This document shows positions 27,728-35,089 of a DNA stretch of 64,000 nucleotides, in pieces. The stretch spans positions 5,968,501 through 6,032,500 of the forward strand of contig NZ_CP010429.1 of the NCBI RefSeq assembly GCF_000974425.1, read 5' to 3'. Positions within the stretch are counted from its first letter, which is position 1. The number at the start of each line of letters is the position of its first letter. The notes beneath the pieces were generated by a model. The model searched no databases. It saw only the letters and a list, made by a program, of their open reading frames with translations, and was not told the DNA's origin. Source of the stretch: Spirosoma radiotolerans (GTDB lineage Bacteria > Bacteroidota > Bacteroidia > Cytophagales > Spirosomataceae). The position numbers and the translations under genes were made by a program.

Positions 27728-30184
27728 CTACGCCAAATAACTACCGATACTCACCACATCGGCAAATACGCCCGAGGCAGTTACTTCGGCACCAGCACCT
27801 GGCCCTTTGATTACAAGCGGCCGGTCTTTATACCGTTCGGTGGTGAAGGAAACGATGTTGTCGGCACCGGTTAGCTGATAAAACGGATGATCCGCGTCGA
27901 CCGGCCGCAGGCCGATTGTTGCTTTATTATTCTCAAAACTGGCCACGAATCGCAGCTTTTCTCCCCGCTCGTGCGCTTCACGCAGTAAGTTCTCAAAGTA
28001 ATCATTGTTACGTTCCAGCTCCGTAAAGAACGCCGGAATCGTGGGCGCATCCAGGCACGACTGCGGCAGCAGGTTATTGATCGTTACATCGTCCGGCTCC
28101 AGAGGGAAACCCGCTTCACGCGCCAGAATCAGGATTTTGCGGGCCACATCCTGACCGTTCAGATCATCGCGGGGATCGGGCTCGGTATAGCCTTTCTCTT
28201 TGGCTTCCCGCACAACGTCGGCAAACGAAAGGCCGGGTTGGAAGGTGTTGAAGATGAACGACAGCGTACCGGATAGAATCGCTTCGATTTTTAGGAAACG
28301 ATCACCCGAGGTCATCAACCCCTGCACCGTATTGATGATGGGCAGACCAGCGCCCACGTTGGTTTCATAAAGAAACTTAACGCCCCGGTTCAAGGCCGTA
28401 CGCTGCAACCGCCGATATTCACTGTAGGAGCCGGAATTAGCTACTTTGTTGGGCGTGACGACCGAGATATTGGCATCCAGCAAGGATTCGTAGAACTGCA
28501 CAATGTCTTTGTCCGATGTGCAATCGATAAACACCGAATTGGGCAGGTTATAGTCTTTGATCTTCTCCACAAAAGCCGGTAGTGACGTCGTTACGCCGTC
28601 TGTAAGCAAACGTTGCTGCCAGCCATCCAGCGCCACCCCTTTGGTATCGAGCACCATCTTTTTGGTATTCGTCATACCAACCACACAAACCTTCAGCAAT
28701 TTCTCCGTGCGTAGGTATTCCGACTGATCGAAAATCTGTTTCAGCAGCGTTTTACCAATCAGCCCTGTCCCAACCAGATATAAATTCAGTACCCGCGCTT
28801 CGGACTGGAAGAAGATGTTGTGCAGTGAGTTGAGCGCCTTGGACAGGTTGTTTTTGTTGATTACGACGGAGATGTTAATCTCCGACGAACCCTGCGCGAC
28901 CGCGACAATATTGACCCCGTTTTTGCCTAGCACCGAGAATAGTTTCCCGGCAATACCGGAGCTCTTCTTCATGCCCTCGCCAACCGTAGCAATGACCGAC
29001 AAATCGCGCTCAATGGCAATGTTGTCGATATGCCCGTGTGCGATTTCAGCGGCAAATTCGGTATCCAGAATAGACTTTACATTTTCGGCGCCACGCGGGT
29101 CGATGGCAAAGCAAATCGAGTGCTCCGACGATGCCTGCGAGATTAGAATAACACTGATTTTGTGCGCGGCCAATACACCAAATAATTTGGCCGACACGCC
29201 CGCCACCCCAATCATACCGGAGCCCTGTACATTTACGAGGGCAATGTCGTCGATACTCGAAATGCCGGTTATTGTATACTGACGACGTTCGGCTGTGCGG
29301 CTAACGATGGTGCCCTGGTGCGTCGGGTTGAACGTATTCAGTACCCGGACCGGGATATTCTGGGCAAAAGCCGGTTGCAAACTGGGGGGATAAATCACTT
29401 TGGCCCCAAAATGCGAAAGCTCCATGGCTTCGGCATAAGTGATAGTCGGGATATTGAACGCGTTGGGCACCTTGCGCGGATCGGCGGTCATCATGCCATC
29501 GACGTCAGTCCAGATGTCGATGACCTCTGCGTTCAGAGCCGCCCCCAGAATGGAGGCCGTATAATCGGAACCACCACGTCCCAGGGTTGTCGTCTCGTTC
29601 TTTTCGGTTGAGCCAATAAAACCCGTTACCAATTGAAGCTCAGTAGCCTTGGCAAAATGTTCCTGAACAAGTTGATTGGTTAGGGTATAATTTACTTCAG
29701 CCTGCCCGAACTGGTCGTCGGTTTTAATGATTTTGCGTGCATCGCAATACTGCGCCGGAATACCCCGGCTCTTCACACATTCGGTAATGACCGTTGTCGA
29801 CAGGCGTTCGCCGAAACTGGTAATTAGATCGTGGGTGCGCAGTGATAGCTCTCGAATAAGCGAAACACCCCGCAACAAATCTTCCAGCTCGTTGATGATA
29901 CCCCGAACATGGGCAAATACTTTACTCTGCTCTTTTACGGGAATCAGCGCCTTAACCACATTGAAGTGGCGATCTTCAATTCGCCGAACCAATTCCATGT
30001 AGTCGGTTTCTCCCGATGTAGCCATGCGACCGATCTCGATCAGTTGATTGGTGATGCCGCCCATCGCCGAAAAAACAACCGTTATCTGGTCACCATTCTG
30101 CCGATGGTTGTCAATAATCTGGATAACTTGCTTTATACTTTCTACGGACCCTACCGAGGTACCGCCAAATTTAAGAACCTGCAT
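27728..30184 (-). CDS. thrA: Bifunctional aspartate kinase / homoserine dehydrogenase I
   Basis: 818 residues. The N-terminal aspartokinase starts MQVLKFGGTSVGS and has TTLGRGGSDYTAS and IWTDVDGMMTADPR. Tandem ACT-type regulatory repeats follow (GSGMIGVAGVSAKLF; AVAQGSSEINISVVI). The homoserine dehydrogenase half starts at about residue 460 with LYLVGTGLIGKTLL, then NKVANSG, the catalytic ETNVGAGLPII and LSGTLSFIFN. It makes aspartyl phosphate and reduces aspartate semialdehyde to homoserine for Thr, Ile and Met. End-product control by Thr is expected for the family. A possible leader peptide lies 60 bases upstream. No thrB or thrC directly adjoins it. Confidence 0.96.
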   Translation of the reverse strand: MQVLKFGGTSVGSVESIKQVIQIIDNHRQNGDQITVVFSAMGGITNQLIEIGRMATSGETDYMELVRRIEDRHFNVVKALIPVKEQSKVFAHVRGIINELEDLLRGVSLIRELSLRTHDLITSFGERLSTTVITECVKSRGIPAQYCDARKIIKTDDQFGQAEVNYTLTNQLVQEHFAKATELQLVTGFIGSTEKNETTTLGRGGSDYTASILGAALNAEVIDIWTDVDGMMTADPRKVPNAFNIPTITYAEAMELSHFGAKVIYPPSLQPAFAQNIPVRVLNTFNPTHQGTIVSRTAERRQYTITGISSIDDIALVNVQGSGMIGVAGVSAKLFGVLAAHKISVILISQASSEHSICFAIDPRGAENVKSILDTEFAAEIAHGHIDNIAIERDLSVIATVGEGMKKSSGIAGKLFSVLGKNGVNIVAVAQGSSEINISVVINKNNLSKALNSLHNIFFQSEARVLNLYLVGTGLIGKTLLKQIFDQSEYLRTEKLLKVCVVGMTNTKKMVLDTKGVALDGWQQRLLTDGVTTSLPAFVEKIKDYNLPNSVFIDCTSDKDIVQFYESLLDANISVVTPNKVANSGSYSEYRRLQRTALNRGVKFLYETNVGAGLPIINTVQGLMTSGDRFLKIEAILSGTLSFIFNTFQPGLSFADVVREAKEKGYTEPDPRDDLNGQDVARKILILAREAGFPLEPDDVTINNLLPQSCLDAPTIPAFFTELERNNDYFENLLREAHERGEKLRFVASFENNKATIGLRPVDADHPFYQLTGADNIVSFTTERYKDRPLVIKGPGAGAEVTASGVFADVVSIGSYLA

Positions 30185-30244
30185 TACTACGAAAGCGAAA
30201 GAGTGAGAGCGAGCGAGCGGGCCATCGATAAGACAGCAACTCGA

Positions 30245-30292
30245 TTAGCGCAAGTTAATGATGACGATGTTGATGAGGGTAGTTTTTGACAT
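30245..30292 (-). CDS. Candidate thr leader peptide
   Basis: A 15-codon frame, MSKTTLINIVIINLR, ends 60 bases before the thrA ATG. Six of the 15 codons are Thr (2) or Ile (4), which are end products of the pathway thrA feeds, and Leu and Val are also present. The ATG is immediately behind a TATCTTTG box, so the transcript would be almost leaderless. The composition resembles attenuator peptides of thr operons, but no terminator/antiterminator hairpin is obvious in the 60 bases that follow. A longer in-frame extension exists upstream of this ATG but crosses the promoter box. Confidence 0.4.
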   Translation of the reverse strand: MSKTTLINIVIINLR

Positions 30293-30293
30293 G

Positions 30294-30301
30294 CAAAGAT
30301 A
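30294..30301 (-). promoter_or_regulatory. -7 box upstream of the thr leader and thrA
   Basis: TATCTTTG on the minus strand, a full match to TAnnTTTG, about 110 bases upstream of thrA. No clear -33 box. Confidence 0.45.
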
Positions 30302-30445
30302 AGATGAAACATTGGTGTGGATAACATCATCCCTGCATTGGCCAAAAACAGCCATTGCTCCATCTGTCTTATTTAATAAAGTAAGAACCTGTAGCCGTTT
30401 GATTATCAACTGTATTAACCTTGACCAGTAGGCCTGCTTTATCAC

Positions 30446-31288
30446 TTATTGTAATTCGCCGTAATAGTCTATCCTGTCCCCTATCGTGGCTTCACTCCGC
30501 TGTTGAGGTAGTACATCCATCCGCTCATAAGCCAGTAAGATGGCCTTCGCCAGTTGGGCATGGCCGAAGGAATTTAAATGGCATCCGTCCGGCAACAGAA
30601 CCGCATCAGGTAGATTGAGACAGGAAAATGAATTAATAACAGTGACCCCAGCGGCTTCTCCTTCTTTAATAAATATCGCGCTGGCCATGCGTCGTAATTG
30701 ATTCATAAATGGGTCACAGACGGGCATAGGTGTTATCAGGATAACCTTACTCCGACAGGTGCTTAGGGCAGTTAATGCATCGTTTAACATCTGTCTCATA
30801 TCGGTCAGCCGATCGATGCGTCCAAACCTATACGCTAATTCCAGAATTACCTGTTTTCCCAACCGACGCAGGCGTTCCCTACGACCGGTCGGCTTATAAT
30901 GAGGTTCAAATACTTTATCGGCGTCTTTCAGTAACTTTTCATGAAACACATGAACCGATATGGGCTGACTCTGGTGATCGATTACACAATGCCCCTCATA
31001 AACCGCTGTATTCGAGCCGACCAACAGTGGTTGAAAAAGCTCTCGGAAATACGTATGAATTACCTCAAAATGACCTGGTTGGAGAAAAATAAGATCATAT
31101 TGGTTCAGCTGAGCATCTAAATTGGCCAATAATGGCCTAATGTGGCTCATTTTGGCAGGCGCGTAATAATCAAGAATAAGGTCCTGTCCAGTTCTGCCTA
31201 ATGCTGAGGCTACTTGTTGAACGAACCCTTTTCCAGATTCGATCCCAAATCCATAAGTATGGCACCCTCCGATAACTAGTAGTCTCAT
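30446..31288 (-). CDS. SGNH/GDSL-like protein with Cys at the nucleophile position
   Basis: 280 residues from the ATG at 31288 (MRLLVIGGCHTYG); an ATG seven codons earlier is possible. The fold looks like an SGNH hydrolase: block I is VIGGCHTYGFGIE, where the family normally has GDSHTYG, and block V is PDGCHLNSFGHAQLA with the Asp and His of the dyad. Position 9, the usual nucleophilic Ser, is Cys, and the preceding Asp is Gly. The central part (LIFLQPGHFEVIHT; KVILITPMPVCDP) fits an SGNH core. No signal peptide. It stands alone, and its activity is uncertain. Confidence 0.7.
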   Translation of the reverse strand: MRLLVIGGCHTYGFGIESGKGFVQQVASALGRTGQDLILDYYAPAKMSHIRPLLANLDAQLNQYDLIFLQPGHFEVIHTYFRELFQPLLVGSNTAVYEGHCVIDHQSQPISVHVFHEKLLKDADKVFEPHYKPTGRRERLRRLGKQVILELAYRFGRIDRLTDMRQMLNDALTALSTCRSKVILITPMPVCDPFMNQLRRMASAIFIKEGEAAGVTVINSFSCLNLPDAVLLPDGCHLNSFGHAQLAKAILLAYERMDVLPQQRSEATIGDRIDYYGELQ

Positions 31289-31309
31289 TTTATTTGAGCA
31301 AACAATCAT

Positions 31310-31912
31310 TGAATCATAAAACCAACAAGGCTTATTGGCTGTCCAGGCTGTGATTTATTAGTTACTCTGACAGAAGTGACCTTTTATTGTACATAAGGAT
31401 ATAGGATTGACGTTTGCACAGGCCACGTTCAAGCGCTGGGAAGACAGCGTTAAAAAACCAGAAGTCATGATTTTTCGATCTCACGCTATTATTAAGATTA
31501 ACATTGGATATGCACTCTGATAAGGCCTTAATCTGTTATATGCACCTGTAGCGACTGGCTTTTAGATCAAAGGAATAGTGCGATTTATAGACGTGAATTG
31601 CCCTTTATAGTAACCTATTTATATATTAATTATAACTTATGGACATCAATATCCCTTGGCAGCTTAATAGGGTTAAAGCCAGTTGGCGCAAGGCACTCGT
31701 ACAACGGTCACTGGCAATGAGGAGCTAAACAGCGTTGATCTCCAGCTTTCTTAATGAAAAAGATGGATTAAACAAGGATATTAAACGCATTCGTTAACCA
31801 TCCCGCTTTTGGTCCAGATTACTCGTATAAGCAGAATGTGACCTATTCCTGAAGACATTCCTCCGGCCAGTTTCTTCATTAAAATAAATCCAAATTAGCG
31901 AGGAGGCCGTAA
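31310..31912. other. 600-base intergenic region
   Basis: I see no coding region, RNA or repeat here. It is moderately AT-rich, with no recognisable terminator and no strong TAnnTTTG box, although it must hold the promoter of the ferritin-like pair and that of the divergent SGNH gene. Confidence 0.45.
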
Positions 31913-31955
31913 GTGTGTCGAACTGTCTGGTTAAATAGCAGTTGTATTGACACAC
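31913..31955 (+). promoter_or_regulatory. 5'-leader hairpin before the ferritin-like pair
   Basis: GTGTGTC (31913-31919) pairs with GACACAC (31949-31955), and AACTG (31921-31925) with CAGTT (31939-31943), making one two-part stem that ends 17 bases before the ATG. It may influence translation or mRNA stability. Confidence 0.4.
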
Positions 31956-31972
31956 TTAGATTATATTACGTT

Positions 31973-32692
31973 ATGAGCAAGCAACAGAATGAATCCGGCC
32001 TGACCATGCTTCCAGGCCAGTTAGAGCCGGTAATGGTTGGTCGTCGGTTATTTCTGCGTTACGCAGGCGCTTTTGCTGCGGGGGGCGTCATTCTGGCATC
32101 CTGTAAGGATGGCGAAGAAAACCCAACAACTGTAATGGCAGCAGTTGATTTGGGAACGGGCGATGTTGGTATTTTAAACTACGCGTTTGCCCTCGAGCAG
32201 TTGGAAGCCGCTTTCTACACACAGGTTCTTACTACGCCTTACAGCGGTATGACAGATGCGGAAAAAGCTGTTCTGACCGATATTCGTGATCACGAAATCA
32301 TTCACCGCGAATTCTTCAAAGCGGCTATTCCGGCCGCCAACCGCATTGCCGACCTGGTACCGAATTTCACCAGCATCAATTTCGGTGACCGGGCCAGTGT
32401 GTTGGGAACAGCTAAAGCGTTCGAAGATCTGGGCGTATCGGCTTATAATGGTGCAGGTCCATTGATTACAGACGTGAATTACCTGGCTCTGGCGGGTAAG
32501 ATTGTATCGGTAGAAGCGCGTCACGCAGCCGCTATCCGTGATTTGCTGAATCCAAAATCAGCCGACTTCGCTGGCGACGATGTGGTCACGCCAAGCTCCG
32601 GACTCGATGCGTCGAACGCACCGTCTGTTGTGCTGCCCACTGCGCAGAAGTATGTGAAAACACAAATCACGGCCACCAATCTTCCCAAGTAA
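31973..32692 (+). CDS. Tat-exported ferritin-like lipoprotein
   Basis: 239 residues from the ATG at 31973 (MSKQQNES); an upstream extension runs through the leader hairpin. The N-terminus has a twin-arginine signal (VGRRLFLRYAG, Arg24-Arg25) and a lipobox ending at Cys44 (ILASC). The body is a Ferritin_2-type four-helix domain: LNYAFALEQLEAAFY, DIRDHEIIHREFF and SVEARHAAAIRDLL provide the Glu and E-x-x-H positions expected of a carboxylate-bridged metal site. Probably folded with its metal in the cytosol and exported by Tat. Followed after 14 bases by a paralogue. Confidence 0.88.
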   Translation: MSKQQNESGLTMLPGQLEPVMVGRRLFLRYAGAFAAGGVILASCKDGEENPTTVMAAVDLGTGDVGILNYAFALEQLEAAFYTQVLTTPYSGMTDAEKAVLTDIRDHEIIHREFFKAAIPAANRIADLVPNFTSINFGDRASVLGTAKAFEDLGVSAYNGAGPLITDVNYLALAGKIVSVEARHAAAIRDLLNPKSADFAGDDVVTPSSGLDASNAPSVVLPTAQKYVKTQITATNLPK

Positions 32693-32706
32693 ACCGACAC
32701 AACGCT

Positions 32707-33450
32707 ATGAATCTATTTAAGTTAATTTCCGATATCGAAAAGGTTGATCCCGAAATCAGCGAACGTTACAGCTTCTATTCTCGCCGGAATCTCCTCAAAT
32801 TTGGTTCCAAGCTGGCAGCAGCCGGTATTCCAACGCTGGTTGCCGCTAGTTTAAATAAAGCCCTTGCGCAATCGACAGCCCCTTCGCAGGCAGCTATCGA
32901 TGTGCTGATGTTTGCCCTCACACTCGAGTACCTTGAGGACGAATTTTACCGCACGGGACTATCAACAGCAGGTCTGGTTCCGGCTTCTGATCAGGCCGTT
33001 ATCAACCAGATCAGCAAACACGAAACGGCACACGTTGCTCTGCTGAAAGGAGCTTTAGGCGCGGCCGCTCCGGCAAAGCCAACGTTCAAATATCCAGCGG
33101 GTACATTTGCGACCTATGCTACCTTCCTGGCTACAGCTCGTGTTCTCGAAGATACAGGCGTTCAGGCTTACAAAGGCCAGGCCGGTAACCTGATCAACGA
33201 CAAGGGTATTTTGCAAACTGCCCTTCAGATTCACTCCGTTGAAGCCCGGCACGCGTCGGAAGTTCGCCGGATACTGGGTATGAAAGGCTGGGTTTCTGAC
33301 CCAACCCAAACGACATTCACACAGGGCGGTGTAAATCTGAAAACACTGCCAAATGTGACGGGCATTACGGATGACAATTTCCGTGGCGCCTTCGACGAAC
33401 CATTGACCAAAAATCAGGTTCTGGCGGCTGCCGCACCGTTCTTGGGGTAA
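32707..33450 (+). CDS. Tat-exported ferritin-like protein
   Basis: 247 residues, paralogous to the preceding gene. Twin-arginine signal YSRRNLLKFGSKLAAAG (Arg26-Arg27) with likely cleavage after ALAQ (residue 55). The ferritin-like helices show LMFALTLEYLEDEFYRTGL, ISKHETAHVALL and HSVEARHASEVRRIL, with Glu and E-x-x-H ligand positions matching those of its neighbour. It lacks a lipobox, so one partner would be lipid-anchored and one soluble, perhaps forming a heteromer. Function of the family is not settled; iron storage or stress protection is possible. Followed by a terminator. Confidence 0.9.
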   Translation: MNLFKLISDIEKVDPEISERYSFYSRRNLLKFGSKLAAAGIPTLVAASLNKALAQSTAPSQAAIDVLMFALTLEYLEDEFYRTGLSTAGLVPASDQAVINQISKHETAHVALLKGALGAAAPAKPTFKYPAGTFATYATFLATARVLEDTGVQAYKGQAGNLINDKGILQTALQIHSVEARHASEVRRILGMKGWVSDPTQTTFTQGGVNLKTLPNVTGITDDNFRGAFDEPLTKNQVLAAAAPFLG

Positions 33451-33491
33451 AACTCATATATAGGGAGGCCGGGAAACCGGCAGGGTGACGG

Positions 33492-33525
33492 AAGGCATCG
33501 GGGATTTTCTCCGGTGCCTTTTTTT
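33492..33525 (+). terminator. Terminator after the ferritin-like pair
   Basis: The stem AAGGCATCGGGGA / TCTCCGGTGCCTT, with G-U pairs, is followed by T7. Confidence 0.8.
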
Positions 33526-33596
33526 GTACTGCTTTCCCTTCCGTCGCTTTTTTTTGTTGCTTGCAGGTAAATTCGTTCGCGTTGGCCGCAAGCCTT

Positions 33597-34952
33597 ATGA
33601 AATTTATCCGTATCCTTCTGAAAGTCCTGTTGGGGCTCGTTGTCTTCATTCTGCTCTTTCTGGCCGTTAGTCTGGCCCCAGTCGATGAGACGCCCTACCA
33701 GCAAATGCCCTATTATACACAAACGAAAGCGCGTCTGGCCCAACTGCCCGCTCCACCAGCGGCTAAAGCACCGCTTCGGGCCGGTTGGGCAAAAGCAAAC
33801 ATTACGCCCCCCTACTCTACGCCAACAGGTGGATACGGCGCCCGGCGGGGTAAGCATTGGCACGTGGTGGCCGACTCTATTTTTGCTCGCGCCATCGTTC
33901 TCGACAATGGCGGGACCAAAGTTGCTGTAGTGGGCCTCGACCTGCTGATTACGCCCCCAACAGTGGTTGAAGCGCTAAAAAAACGCCTGCCTGAACTGGG
34001 ACTGCGCTGGGAGAACGTTTACATGGGCGCTATTCACTCGCACAACAGCGTGGGCGGTTGGGCACCGGGCATTGTCGGCCAGTTAATTGCCGGTGGTTAC
34101 GACGAAAAAATCGTGACCCGCGTGACCGACGGTATCCTGACCGCCATTCGGGATGCGCAGGGCAACATGGCTCCGGTAGAGGTAGGATTCGGTCAAACCG
34201 ACGCCAGCGACCACATTTACAATCGCATCGGTTTTTCGGGGCCAACCCAGCCACTCGACGGTATGATTCGCTTGCTGAAGCTAAGGAAAGTAACTGGCGA
34301 ATCGGCCTTGCTATGTACGTTTGCCGGTCACGCAACCCTGTACGAAGATAGTATGTGGAATTACCTCAGCCGCGATTATCCCGGTTCGCTGGTAGATCGA
34401 CTCGAAAAGAAATCCGCTGATTTCGCCGTATTTATGGCGGGGGCCGTTGGCAGCACCGGTCCACAGGCGCGTGGCAAAACCGACTTTCAGGAGATTCGCA
34501 ATTATGCCGGCGATCTGGCGCTTCGCATCGAACGGACAGTTCCTCAAATTCAGACCAAACCCGATAGTGCGCTGGCCATGCTGACGCTTCCGCTGGGATT
34601 GCGCGAACCGCATCCACGCGTTATTGGCAACTGGCGGGTACGCCCCTGGCTCTTTTATGCCGTCTATGGCGACTACCCCTCCGATCTGAAAGCCCTGCGC
34701 ATTGGAAAAACCGTACTCCTCGGTACACCCTGCGATTACTCAGGCGAGTTCGTAGCCGACTTTAAACCACTAGCTACCCAGAAAGGCGTTAACTTGATGG
34801 TCACCAGCTTCGATGGCGGCTACATTGGCTACGTAACCCCCGACCGGTATTACAATCGTACGACCTACGAAACCCGCGACATGAACTGGTTCGGCCCCTA
34901 CAACGGAGCGTATTTTGAGGAAATGATAATGGGGTTGTTGAAGAAGATATAA
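33597..34952 (+). CDS. Neutral/alkaline ceramidase-like hydrolase
   Basis: 451 residues from the ATG at 33597 (MKFIRILLKVLLGLVVFILLFLA), which begins an N-terminal membrane anchor. The domain matches the N-terminal part of neutral ceramidases: RAGWAKANITPP...TGGYGARRG, then VAVVGLDLLI and the zinc-site segment GAIHSHNSVGGW (His147, His149). FAGHATLYEDSMWNYLSRDYPG and GAVGSTGPQA follow. It is shorter than full ceramidases (about 650 residues) and lacks their C-terminal Ig-like domain, so the substrate may be a different amide or lipid. Membrane-anchored, facing the periplasm. Transcribed alone. Confidence 0.85.
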   Translation: MKFIRILLKVLLGLVVFILLFLAVSLAPVDETPYQQMPYYTQTKARLAQLPAPPAAKAPLRAGWAKANITPPYSTPTGGYGARRGKHWHVVADSIFARAIVLDNGGTKVAVVGLDLLITPPTVVEALKKRLPELGLRWENVYMGAIHSHNSVGGWAPGIVGQLIAGGYDEKIVTRVTDGILTAIRDAQGNMAPVEVGFGQTDASDHIYNRIGFSGPTQPLDGMIRLLKLRKVTGESALLCTFAGHATLYEDSMWNYLSRDYPGSLVDRLEKKSADFAVFMAGAVGSTGPQARGKTDFQEIRNYAGDLALRIERTVPQIQTKPDSALAMLTLPLGLREPHPRVIGNWRVRPWLFYAVYGDYPSDLKALRIGKTVLLGTPCDYSGEFVADFKPLATQKGVNLMVTSFDGGYIGYVTPDRYYNRTTYETRDMNWFGPYNGAYFEEMIMGLLKKI

Positions 34953-35089
34953 GTGAGCGCACGATAAAAAATCGTTCCAGAAATCCTTTCTACCACCCAA
35001 TGGGCTTTACCACTTCACCTACTAGCCAGGTTTATGGCTCATTTTAACGTTGACAGCCTGACCAGACGAACTTTTCATTTACCAAAACT

